Assembly (NCBI GenBank): GCA_023386645.1
Contig: JAEWJI010000058.1
Coordinates: 62,001 to 126,000 of the forward strand
Direction: 5' to 3'
DNA length: 64,000 bases
Source: Pseudomonadota bacterium
GTDB taxonomy: Bacteria > Pseudomonadota > Alphaproteobacteria > Caulobacterales > Caulobacteraceae
Made by a program: the position numbers and the translations under genes. Numbering within the stretch: position 1 is the first letter of the stretch; each line of letters starts with the position of its first letter. This document shows positions 40,002 through 49,497 of the stretch, in pieces. The notes beneath the pieces are model-generated. The model searched no databases. It was not told the origin of the DNA and worked only from the letters and a program-made list of their open reading frames with translations.

Positions 40002-40706
40002 GTGATCCGCCTGACCACCCTCGTTCCCGTCCTCGCCGCCTCCTCGATGGCCCTGGTTCTGGCGGCCTGCCAGCAAAGCGAGACCCCCGCCGCCAAGACA
40101 GAGCCAGCCGCTACGCAGGCTGTAGAGACCGCCTCGACCGAGCCCGGCGCGGGCGGAAAGCCGGGCGCTCTCGCCCCGGCCTTCACCCTGGTCGATGCCG
40201 AGGGGGTCCAGCGCTCGCTGGCCGACTTCCGGGGCAAGACGGTGGTCCTGGAATGGACCAACGAGGGCTGTCCCTATGTGAAGAAGCATTACACCGGCGC
40301 CATGCAGGCGCTTCAGCGCGAGGCGACCGGGGACGGCGTGGTGTGGCTGACCATCATCTCCTCGGCGCCCGGAACCCAAGGCTATGTCGAGGGCCAGGCC
40401 GCGCGCGAGTGGAAGACCCGCACCAACGGCGCGGCCACTCACCTGCTGCTCGATCCCTCGGGCCAGGTCGGCAGGCTTTACGACGCCAAGACCACGCCGG
40501 ACATGCGGGTGATCGACCCGAACGGCCGCCTGGTCTTCGTCGGCGGCATCGACGACCGGCCCACCAACAAGGTCGAGGATCTGGAAGGGGCGAACAACTT
40601 CGTGCGCGCGGCCCTGGACGACCTAGAGGCCGGTCGCCCGGTGCGGACAGCCTTCGCACAGCCTTACGGGTGCGCGGTCAAGTATGCGGAAGGGGAGGCG
40701 GCCTGA
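40002..40706 (+). CDS. thioredoxin-fold (redoxin) lipoprotein
   Basis: This 234-residue protein starts at GTG-40002 with a clean AAGGAG seven bases upstream. The N-terminus has a lipobox LAAC. Linker (about 25-55) is Ala/Thr/Glu-rich. The redoxin domain shows APAFTLVDAEGVQRSLADFRGKTVVLEWTNEGCPYVKKHY: a single redox Cys (CPYV), without the second Cys of a CXXC, so a peroxiredoxin-like or mixed-disulfide mode is likely; another Cys (YGCAV) is near the C-terminus. The best guess is a periplasmic client of the DsbD-type protein upstream. Confidence 0.85.
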   Translation: MIRLTTLVPVLAASSMALVLAACQQSETPAAKTEPAATQAVETASTEPGAGGKPGALAPAFTLVDAEGVQRSLADFRGKTVVLEWTNEGCPYVKKHYTGAMQALQREATGDGVVWLTIISSAPGTQGYVEGQAAREWKTRTNGAATHLLLDPSGQVGRLYDAKTTPDMRVIDPNGRLVFVGGIDDRPTNKVEDLEGANNFVRAALDDLEAGRPVRTAFAQPYGCAVKYAEGEAA

Positions 40707-40714
40707 CCTATTAC

Positions 40715-40841
40715 TCCCGCTCATCCCCGCGAAGGCGGGGACCCAGGAGGGACACGCTCGTCAGGGTTGGGGGTCAGCTTAGTTCTGTAACCGCCCGTCG
40801 CCCAAAGCACTGGGTCCCCGCCTTCGCGGGGATGAGCGGGA
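40715..40841. repeat. 127-bp element with perfect 32-bp inverted repeats
   Basis: Arms 40715-40746 and 40810-40841 are exact reverse complements over 32 bp. Each arm contains the smaller palindrome CCCCGC-GAAG-GCGGGG. The spacer (63 bp) has no open frame of note. This core is similar to the dispersed GC-rich REP-like repeats common in alphaproteobacterial intergenic regions. It lies between two convergent stop codons, where it may also act as a terminator. Confidence 0.9.
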
Positions 40842-40853
40842 TTTGGACCTGTT

Positions 40854-41309
40854 CTAGACCTCAGGCGCCGGCGGGGCGGTGATGACGGCGGCGTTGTCTT
40901 CGAGCAGGTGGGAGAGTTCCGACATGGCGACGGCGCGCTCCTCGTCGCTGGAGGCGGCCTCGATGGCGGCGACACGGACCGGCAGGTCCTCGGAGATGCC
41001 GCGCAGGATGCACTTCAGGTCGCCGTCGGTCCCGCGCTCCTTCAGGATCAGGTGACCCTGCATATCGAGCGCGGCGAGTTCGGTCGCCTGGGGCTTGAAG
41101 GCGCTGAAGGCGGCGGCGTCGAAGCCCGAGGCGGTCCAGCCGTCGACGATGGACTTCAGCCGGCCCGAGCGGGCGACGATGTCGGCGAACAGGGGCTCGG
41201 CCGCCACCGAGGCGAGCGCGCTGGCGGAAGCCGGCGGCTGGGAGGCCGCCAGGGCCACGTTCGGGTCCGAGAGCAGCAGGGCGGTGGCGAGGGCGAGGCC
41301 GCAGGACAT
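40854..41309 (-). CDS. exported hypothetical protein
   Basis: This 151-residue protein has a signal peptide (MSCGLALATALLLSDPNVALA). The mature part is mostly helical, with LKSIVDGWTASGFDAAAFSAFKPQATELAALDMQGHLILKERGTDGDLKCILRGISEDLPVRV; one conserved-looking Cys (KCILRG). No family recognised. ATG-41309 follows GGAG at 8 bases. It is divergent from pgi. Confidence 0.7.
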   Translation of the reverse strand: MSCGLALATALLLSDPNVALAASQPPASASALASVAAEPLFADIVARSGRLKSIVDGWTASGFDAAAFSAFKPQATELAALDMQGHLILKERGTDGDLKCILRGISEDLPVRVAAIEAASSDEERAVAMSELSHLLEDNAAVITAPPAPEV

Positions 41310-41411
41310 GAGGTGAGCTCCGGAACGGCGAAGGGACGAATCGCGATTGAACCGGCTTACGCCTCACCCGTAAACGAGGGCTTGATCCCGCCGACAGCCG
41401 AGAGCGACCGC

Positions 41412-43028
41412 ATGACGAACGCCGCGAGAGACGCCGCCTGGACCGCCTTCGACGAAGCCGCGCGCCGCGATGCGGAGGCCCGCATCGTGGATCAGCTCGA
41501 GGCCGATCCGGAGCGTCTGGAGCGGATGAGCCTGGAAGCGGCGGGGCTTTATCTCGACCTGTCCAAGCAGAGCTGGACGAAGGCGGGATTCGAGGCCTGC
41601 CTGGACCTGGCGCGCGCGGCGGATGTCGAGGAACGGCGGGCGGCCCTGTTCGGAGGCGAGGCGGTCAACCTGACCGAGGGCCGGGCTGTGCTGCATCCCG
41701 CGCTCAGGGCCGAAGCAGGGGGGAATTTCCGGGCGCTGGGTGAGCCGGTGTCTGCCGAGGTCGATGCGGTGCGGGCCGAGATGGCGGCTTATGCGGACGC
41801 CGTGCGCTCGGGCGTGGAGACCGGAGCGACCGGCGAGGCGTTCAAGGCTGTGGTCCACGTCGGCATCGGCGGCTCGGACCTGGGGCCCCGGCTGGTGTGG
41901 GATGCGCTCAGGCCCCTGGAGCCCGCGATCGACGTGCGGTTCGTCGCCAATATCGATCCGCGCGACATGGCCGAGGCCCTGGTCGGGCTGGATCCCGAGA
42001 CGACCCTGGTGATCGTGGTGTCGAAGACCTTCACCACCCAGGAGACCCTGGCCAATGCCGAGGCCGCCAAGGCCTGGCTGGCGGCCAGCCTGCCGGAAGC
42101 GGGCCGCGAGAAGCATTTCATCGGGGTGACGGCCGCGCCGGAGAAGGCGCAGGCCTTTGGCTGCGGCCGGACCTTCGCCTTCCGGGACTGGGTCGGCGGT
42201 CGCTATTCCCTGTGGTCGGCGGTCAGCCTGTCCTGCGTGATCGGCCTTGGACCGGACGCGTTTGACGGCCTGCTTCAAGGTGCGCGGGAGATGGATCGGC
42301 ATTTCCTCGAGGCGCCGCTGGAGCGCAACGCCCCGGTGCTGATGGCCCTGGCCCAGGTCTGGAACGTGGACGGGCTGGGACGGCCCGCACGGACGGTCGC
42401 GCCCTACGCCCACGCACTGCGTCGCCTGCCGGCCTTTCTCCAGCAACTGGAGATGGAGTCGAACGGCAAACGGGTGCGGCGCGACGGCGGGGCGGTCGAG
42501 CGCCAGACCTGCCCGGTGGTGTTCGGCGAACCCGGCACCAATGGCCAGCACGCCTTCTTCCAGCAAATTCACCAGGGGCCGCAGGTCGTCCCGGCCGAGT
42601 TCGTCGTGGTGGCCCGCACCCATACCGAGGACGAGAGCCCGCTGTGGGCCAACGCCCTGGCGCAAGCCCAGGCCCTGATGGTCGGCAAGACCGAGACGGC
42701 GGCTCGGGCCGAGCTGATCTCCGGCGGGGCCGATGAGGGCGAGGCGGCCCGGCTGTCGCCGCACAAGGCGTTTCCGGGGAACCGGCCCTCGACCACCATC
42801 CTGATGGACCGGCTGACGCCCGAGACCCTGGGCGCGCTGCTGGCGCTCTACGAGCACAAGACCTTCGTGGAAGGCGTGATCTGGGACATCAACAGCTTCG
42901 ACCAGTGGGGCGTGGAGCTGGGCAAGGTCCTGGCCAAGGCGATCCTGAAGGACGTCGAGGCGGGCGGGCCCTCAGAGGCGCTGGACCCCTCGACGGCCGG
43001 CCTGCTCCGCCGGCTACTGCGCGCATAG
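41412..43028 (+). CDS. pgi: glucose-6-phosphate isomerase
   Basis: This is the glycolysis/gluconeogenesis enzyme interconverting glucose-6-P and fructose-6-P. Present are VHVGIGGSDLGPRLV (sugar-P loop), SKTFTTQETLANA, FRDWVGGRYSLWSAV, MESNGKRV, FGEPGTNGQHAFFQQIHQG with the catalytic Glu/His pair, and GVELGK with the catalytic Lys. Starting at ATG-41412 gives 538 residues, the normal size; the same frame is open much further upstream but only as antisense to the exported gene. Confidence 0.98.
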   Translation: MTNAARDAAWTAFDEAARRDAEARIVDQLEADPERLERMSLEAAGLYLDLSKQSWTKAGFEACLDLARAADVEERRAALFGGEAVNLTEGRAVLHPALRAEAGGNFRALGEPVSAEVDAVRAEMAAYADAVRSGVETGATGEAFKAVVHVGIGGSDLGPRLVWDALRPLEPAIDVRFVANIDPRDMAEALVGLDPETTLVIVVSKTFTTQETLANAEAAKAWLAASLPEAGREKHFIGVTAAPEKAQAFGCGRTFAFRDWVGGRYSLWSAVSLSCVIGLGPDAFDGLLQGAREMDRHFLEAPLERNAPVLMALAQVWNVDGLGRPARTVAPYAHALRRLPAFLQQLEMESNGKRVRRDGGAVERQTCPVVFGEPGTNGQHAFFQQIHQGPQVVPAEFVVVARTHTEDESPLWANALAQAQALMVGKTETAARAELISGGADEGEAARLSPHKAFPGNRPSTTILMDRLTPETLGALLALYEHKTFVEGVIWDINSFDQWGVELGKVLAKAILKDVEAGGPSEALDPSTAGLLRRLLRA

Positions 43029-43030
43029 AA

Positions 43031-43059
43031 AAAAGGGCGGAGGCCGAAGCCCCCGCCCT
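43031..43059 (-). terminator. terminator for the minus-strand glycine-zipper gene
   Basis: AGGGCGGAGGC pairs with GCCCCCGCCCT around CGAA (one A-C mismatch). On the minus strand it is followed by TTTTTTCTA, making it the intrinsic terminator of the gene that ends at 43082; it can also protect the pgi 3' end. Confidence 0.8.
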
Positions 43060-43081
43060 CTCGTGTCTACGACCGGGGCGA

Positions 43082-43516
43082 TTACCAGCGGCGGTCGTAG
43101 CGATAGTCGCGGCGCTCGTCGCGCTGATGGCGGCGATAGTCGCGGCGCTGTTCCCAGCGCGGGTCGCGGCTGTTGATGCCGTGCTCGCGCTCCCAGTGGC
43201 CCCGGTTTCGCCAGCAGCGGCCGTCGCGGTAGTAGTCGCAGTTCTGGTACCGGTAGTCGTAGCCGTAGCGGCGGTTGTCGTTGTCGTTGCTGGCGGCCGC
43301 GCCCAGGGCCGCGCCGGCCAGGGCCCCGCCCAGGACATAGGAGCTGTCGCCATTGCCGACGGCGGCGCCGGCGATGCCGCCGACCACGGCGCCCAGGATG
43401 GCGTTGCGGCCCGCGTCGTCTCGGTCGTTGTCATAGCGACGGGACTGGGCCTCGGCGGTCCCGGCGACCATGGTCAGGGCCAGGGTGGCGGCCGCGATCG
43501 TGGATAGGGTCTTCAT
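43082..43516 (-). CDS. exported glycine-zipper protein with Arg/Tyr-rich tail
   Basis: This 144-residue protein has a signal peptide MKTLSTIAAATLALTMVAGTAEAQ. Residues 38-78 form a glycine-zipper hairpin (ILGAVVGGIAGAAVGN, VLGGALAGAALGAAAS). The C-terminal half is rich in Asp, Arg and Tyr with two cysteines (YQNCDYYRDGRCWRNRGHW), comparable in composition to the 36750 lipoprotein tail. Function unknown; probably membrane-associated envelope protein. Confidence 0.8.
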   Translation of the reverse strand: MKTLSTIAAATLALTMVAGTAEAQSRRYDNDRDDAGRNAILGAVVGGIAGAAVGNGDSSYVLGGALAGAALGAAASNDNDNRRYGYDYRYQNCDYYRDGRCWRNRGHWEREHGINSRDPRWEQRRDYRRHQRDERRDYRYDRRW

Positions 43517-43660
43517 CTTGAACTCTCCCTGTCGTGACGCGGAACCGCGCCGTTGGGACCCGTTCTACGCCCTGGTGTTTGAACGCGTTCGGAGGTCGTC
43601 GTTCATCCGCGGTTCATCGCCCCCTTGCCGGATCGGGGTTCGCCGACCTAGCGTCACGGC

Positions 43661-44956
43661 ATGGGGTTTTCGCGATCCGACCGGCGACGTGCGTGGACCA
43701 TCGCCGTACTGGCGAACCTGCTCGCCGCAGGCGTGGCGGTCGCGCAGGAGGCGGGCGCCGATCCGCTGCAGGAACGGCTGACGGCCTCGGCCCAGGCGCT
43801 GGACCGGGGCGAGATCGACGCGGCCGATGCGGCGGCCGCGGAGGCCCTGATGCTGGCCGGAGATGCCGCCGCCATGCGGGCCCGGGCCGTCTGGGGCCAG
43901 GCCCGCGTGCGCAACGAGCAGGGGCGGTATCCGGACGCCTTGGCGCTGCTCGACGAGGCCGAACGGCTGGCGGGCGGCGCGGACGCACAGCTGGCGGCCT
44001 CGATCGCCTACGACCGGGCCCGGGCTTTCGATGGCCAGGGCGAGTATGCGCGGGCCGAGGCGGCGGCGCTGGACAGCCTGGAACGTCGCCGGGCCCTGTA
44101 CGGCCAGGTTCATGACGCCGTGGCCGACGCGCTCAACCTCTACGCCAACGCCCTGGCGGCCCAGGGGCGGCATGCCGAGGCGGATCCGGCCTATCGGCAG
44201 GTGCTGGGCATGTACGAGGTCCTGCACGGGCCCAAGGCGCCGCGCGTGGCCATCGTGCTGTCGAACCTGGCCAACAGCCTGCGACGCACCGGGCGGTGGA
44301 GCCAGGCCGACCCCCTGTATCGCCGCGCGGTGGTGATCGCCCGGGCGTCCCAGGACAAGGTGCTGCTCGCCCAGTGCCTGAACAACTACGGATGGTTCCT
44401 GCATCTGTCGGGCGACGGTCCCAAGGCGGAGCGGCAGTTCAGGCCGACGCTGGAGTTGGCGCTGGAGATCGTGGGGCCGGAGCATCCCTTCACCGGGGTG
44501 GCGCGGGCCAATCTCGCCTACGCCCTTATGGACCAGGGGCGGGCGGTGGAGGCCGAGCCCCTCTTCGCCGAGGGGCTGCGTGTGCTGGCGGCCGGGATCG
44601 GCCAGGGCAGCCCGGACCTGCTGGAGACCCTGCGGGGCTATGCGGCGGCGCTGAAGGCGCAGGGGCGACTGGAAGAGGCCGAACCCCTGCTGCGCCGCGC
44701 CAGCGCGATCGCGACCGAGAGGCTGCAGCCCATCCATTCCGAGCGGCTGCGGTCCTCGGACGCCCTGGCCGGCCTCATGCTGGCGTCGGACCGCCCCGAT
44801 GCAGCGTTGGAGGAGCTGCGCCGGTCGCTCGCGCCCCTGCGCCGCCGTTCGGGCGCCGAGCGGGACTGGCGCACCGCTGTGCGCGACGCGGGACCCCTGT
44901 TCGCGCGGGAGGTCGAGGCCGCCTGGGCGCTGGCGGAGCGCCGCTCAAACCCTTGA
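43661..44956 (+). CDS. secreted tetratricopeptide-repeat protein
   Basis: This 431-residue protein has a basic N-terminus and signal peptide (AWTIAVLANLLAAGVAVAQ). From about residue 30 it is a run of TPR/kinesin-light-chain-type helix pairs, for example YDRARAFDGQGEYARAEAAALDSLERRRALYG, LNLYANALAAQGRHAEADPAYRQVL, LSNLANSLRRTGRWSQADPLYRRAVVI and ARANLAYALMDQGRAVEAEPLFAEGL. Such proteins are periplasmic scaffolds; the partner is unknown. The stop precedes the groESL promoter by 8 bp. Confidence 0.88.
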   Translation: MGFSRSDRRRAWTIAVLANLLAAGVAVAQEAGADPLQERLTASAQALDRGEIDAADAAAAEALMLAGDAAAMRARAVWGQARVRNEQGRYPDALALLDEAERLAGGADAQLAASIAYDRARAFDGQGEYARAEAAALDSLERRRALYGQVHDAVADALNLYANALAAQGRHAEADPAYRQVLGMYEVLHGPKAPRVAIVLSNLANSLRRTGRWSQADPLYRRAVVIARASQDKVLLAQCLNNYGWFLHLSGDGPKAERQFRPTLELALEIVGPEHPFTGVARANLAYALMDQGRAVEAEPLFAEGLRVLAAGIGQGSPDLLETLRGYAAALKAQGRLEEAEPLLRRASAIATERLQPIHSERLRSSDALAGLMLASDRPDAALEELRRSLAPLRRRSGAERDWRTAVRDAGPLFAREVEAAWALAERRSNP

Positions 44957-44963
44957 CCCAGCC

Positions 44964-44993
44964 CTTGACGACCCTGCGGGCCGCCCCTATCTG
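44964..44993 (+). promoter_or_regulatory. groESL promoter: sigma-32-like and sigma-70-like
   Basis: CTTGACG at 44964-44970 and CCCCTATCT starting at 44984 are separated by 13 bp, matching the heat-shock sigma-32 pattern (CTTGAAA-N13-CCCCATNT) with few mismatches. The same bases also read as TTGACG-N17-TATCTG for the vegetative factor. A dual sigma-32/HrcA control of groESL is established for Caulobacter. Confidence 0.75.
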
Positions 44994-45001
44994 CGGCGCC
45001 G

Positions 45002-45028
45002 TTAGCACTCGGGCGGGGCGGCTGCCAA
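45002..45028 (+). promoter_or_regulatory. degenerate CIRCE element (HrcA operator)
   Basis: The left arm TTAGCACTC is perfect; after exactly nine bases the right position reads GGCTGCCAA instead of GAGTGCTAA (6 of 9 match). The position, just downstream of the promoter and upstream of groES, is the canonical one. The right arm may bind HrcA less tightly. Confidence 0.75.
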
Positions 45029-45074
45029 AGCGCCGCGCCCGGGCGCTGGAACCATTCTCAGAGGGAGAGTTCAG

Positions 45075-47067
<1,993 letters not shown>

Positions 47068-47096
47068 GTCCGGTCGTTCACTGACTGCACGAAGAC

Positions 47097-47127
47097 GGGC
47101 GGGTCTGGAAACGGGCCCGCCCTTTTT
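47097..47127 (+). terminator. groESL terminator
   Basis: GGGCGGG pairs with CCCGCCC over a 12-nt loop that can extend the stem, and is followed by TTTTTC. Thirty bases after the groL stop. Confidence 0.9.
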
Positions 47128-47200
47128 CTTGAACGCCTCCGCCCGGCCGGCCTGGGACGCCCTGGGGTGAACCGAGCGCGGCCGTTGTCGTTCATCCAGG

Positions 47201-48685
47201 ATGTTCGCTCCAGCCTCGCCGCATCGCCCCGCCCTCGCCGGCGTCCCGCTTCTGGCGCTCTCGCTGACCCTGGTCAGTTCCACCGCATGGGCGCATGTGA
47301 AGTGGTTCGAGGAGTATGAGGTGGCGGCCTCGCCGGTGCCGATCACCACCACCCTGTCGCTGCCGTTCTTCTGGCTGGGGCTCGGGCTGGTGCTGGTCTT
47401 TTTCCTCGCGACGACGGTGCTGGAGCGGCGGGCGCCGGGCCAGGCGGCCATGGGGGTTCTGGACACCGCCACCCGGCCGCTGCGCGATCATGCCGACGCC
47501 TTCATGATCGCGGTGCTGGCCGCCTTCTTCATCGCCCTGTTCTCGGTCGGCGGCAGCTATCTGACGCCCGAGCTGAAGACGGAATCGGAGCTGTTGCCGT
47601 GGGCGCAGCTGCTGATCGGCCTGCTGATCATCTGGCGGCGCACGCGCATCTTGGCCGCCGTGGCGATCGTGCTGCTGTGGGCCGTGGCCCTGGCCAACTA
47701 CGACCTGTTCCACCTGTACGACTATCTGGCGCTGGGGCTGGGGCTGGCGGGCTATCTGTTGCTGTCGGGCCTGCCGGACGGCAAGTGGCGCGACCGGCGG
47801 TTCGCCATCCTGCGCTGGGGCATCGCCTGCGCGCTGATGTGGTCCAGCATGGAGAAGTTCATGTACCCGCAGTGGTTCCTGCCGCTGCTGGAGGAGAAGC
47901 CGTTCCTGGCGTTCGGCATTCCGTTCGGACCCTACACGACCATGGCTGGGGTGGCGGAGTTCACCCTGGGCTTCGGCCTGCTGTGGACGCCGCTGGTGCG
48001 CCGGTTGTCGGCCCTGGCCCTGTTCGCGCTGATGTTCGCGGCCGTCTATCCGTTCGGGCGGGTCGATCTCATCGGGCACGCGACGATCCTGGCGGGCCTG
48101 CTGGTCGCGATCGCGGATCCGCTGCGGGAGCACGCGCTGGAGGTGACGCCGCGCGACCGGCGCGCGACCCTGCTCGTGCCGGTGGGGCTGACCATCGCGC
48201 TGGTCATCACCATGGGGTCGTACGCCGGGCAGCATTATCTGTTCTACCGCGTCGCCTCCGGGCCGATCGCGTCGCTGTTGCGGCCGGAATCGCGCGAGGC
48301 GTCGCCGCAGGGCGGGGTGGCGCCGGGCGCCTTCTGGCGCGGCAAGGAGCACTATCACGGCGACGAGGCCTCGACGGCCGCCGCCGGCGCCGGCGCCACG
48401 GCCGCCATGATGGCCTCGATGGACCGGATGCACGGGGAGATGAACGCGGTGCAGGTGACCGGCGACCTGGATCGGGACTTTGTCGCCCTGATGATCCCGC
48501 ACCACCAGTCGGGCGTGGACATGGCCCGCATCTATCTGGAGAGCGGGACCGATCCGGAGCTGAGGGCTCTGGCGCGGCAGATCGTGTCGAGCCAGCAGGC
48601 GGAGATCGGTCACATGCAGGCCGAGGTCGGCGCCGTCAGCCCCGGCCCGACCGTGGCGGCGGGCGCGGGCCATCGGAGACATTAA
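47201..48685 (+). CDS. DoxX-like membrane protein fused to DUF305
   Basis: This 494-residue protein has a signal-peptide-like N-terminus ending at AWAHVKWFEEYE, with about eight to nine transmembrane segments (residues about 50-350) of DoxX-like character (WGIACALMWSSMEKFMYPQWF is a typical DoxX-type segment), then a soluble C-terminal DUF305 domain (about 400-480): MDRMHGEM, DRDFVALMIPHHQSGVDMARIYLESG, SSQQAEIGHMQ. The His-rich DUF305 motif is a probable metal site (copper proteins are known in the family). A His/Glu-rich linker (KEHYHGDEAS) precedes it. Function: probably metal or redox handling in the envelope. Confidence 0.85.
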   Translation: MFAPASPHRPALAGVPLLALSLTLVSSTAWAHVKWFEEYEVAASPVPITTTLSLPFFWLGLGLVLVFFLATTVLERRAPGQAAMGVLDTATRPLRDHADAFMIAVLAAFFIALFSVGGSYLTPELKTESELLPWAQLLIGLLIIWRRTRILAAVAIVLLWAVALANYDLFHLYDYLALGLGLAGYLLLSGLPDGKWRDRRFAILRWGIACALMWSSMEKFMYPQWFLPLLEEKPFLAFGIPFGPYTTMAGVAEFTLGFGLLWTPLVRRLSALALFALMFAAVYPFGRVDLIGHATILAGLLVAIADPLREHALEVTPRDRRATLLVPVGLTIALVITMGSYAGQHYLFYRVASGPIASLLRPESREASPQGGVAPGAFWRGKEHYHGDEASTAAAGAGATAAMMASMDRMHGEMNAVQVTGDLDRDFVALMIPHHQSGVDMARIYLESGTDPELRALARQIVSSQQAEIGHMQAEVGAVSPGPTVAAGAGHRRH

Positions 48686-48792
48686 AACGCCCGGCGGGGC
48701 TGGAAATCAGGCGCGACGTTCGTCGCCCGAGGCGCTCACGCGGCGCGCGATGAGGATGGGCGGAGCCCGCTGACGGGCGGCTCATGCGAAAA

Positions 48793-48818
48793 AGGGCGGA
48801 GCCGCGAAGCTCCGCCCT
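48793..48818 (-). terminator. terminator for the DUF4168 gene
   Basis: AGGGCGGAGC pairs perfectly with GCTCCGCCCT around CGCGAA; on the minus strand it ends in TTTTTCGC. It lies 25 bp beyond the stop of the gene ending at 48843 and 107 bp downstream of the DUF305 fusion gene, so it can serve both. Confidence 0.85.
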
Positions 48819-48842
48819 TCGTCATTCAGCGCTCGAGACGGA

Positions 48843-49403
48843 TCAGCCGCCGCGGCGGGCGTCGGCCACGGCCACGCGGGCCTGAAGGTGGGCGTCCGAG
48901 GAGACGGCCTGGGAGATCGCGTTGAAGCGCTCCAGGCTCAGGCCGCTGTTGGTGATGGCGGCAGCCATCTCGGCCTGTTGTTCGGCCGAAGGCGCCGAAC
49001 CGGCCGCCTGGGCGATCGGCCGGACCTGGGCCATGGCCGCGGAGAACTGGTCGACCTCGGCGTCGGTGACGCCGGTGCTGACGGCCGAGGCCTCGGCCGA
49101 GGCCAGGGCCAGACGGGCCTGGATCAGGGGCGAGCCGGCCTGGGCGGAGATGGCGTTGAAACGCTCGAGCGTCAGGCCGCTCTCGGTGATGGCTGCGGCC
49201 ATCTCCACCTGCTGTTCAGCGGTCGGGGCCGAGCCCGCAGCCTCAGCGATCGGCCGGACCTTCTCCATCGCCTGGGCGAACTGGTTCAGCTCCTGGTCGG
49301 TCGGCTCGGACGCCTGGACGAGAGCGGCCGGGGCGGCCAGGGCAGGCGCGGCGGCCAGGGCGGGAGCGGTGACAAGAGCAGCGGCGAAGGCGATGAAACG
49401 CAT
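48843..49403 (-). CDS. exported protein with two tandem DUF4168 units
   Basis: From ATG-49403: signal peptide MRFIAFAAALVTAPALAAAPALA and then two copies of one unit of about 70 residues. Unit 1 has FAQAMEKVRPIAEAAGSAP and AAAITESGLTLERFNAIS; unit 2 has FSAAMAQVRPIAQAAGSAP and AAAITNSGLSLERFNAIS. The pattern fits DUF4168, an uncharacterised exported family with a helical bundle. The longer open frame to 49565 has no start signal. The role is unknown; the near-identical units indicate recent tandem duplication. Confidence 0.85.
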   Translation of the reverse strand: MRFIAFAAALVTAPALAAAPALAAPAALVQASEPTDQELNQFAQAMEKVRPIAEAAGSAPTAEQQVEMAAAITESGLTLERFNAISAQAGSPLIQARLALASAEASAVSTGVTDAEVDQFSAAMAQVRPIAQAAGSAPSAEQQAEMAAAITNSGLSLERFNAISQAVSSDAHLQARVAVADARRGG

Positions 49404-49497
49404 CAGGAATCCTTGGTTTGCGAACGGGTTCGGGGAGTGTTTTACGATCTGGGGCCATGATGACGCAAATCTGTCGCCCCGGCTCACCTTCCCGTGA

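Noticed and set aside
40908..41411. Upstream extension of pgi
   Set aside because: It is antisense to the exported protein; pgi's conserved N-terminus begins at 41412.
47192..48682. 496-codon minus-strand frame
   Set aside because: Antisense to the DUF305 fusion gene; composition Arg/Gln/His-rich with no domain.
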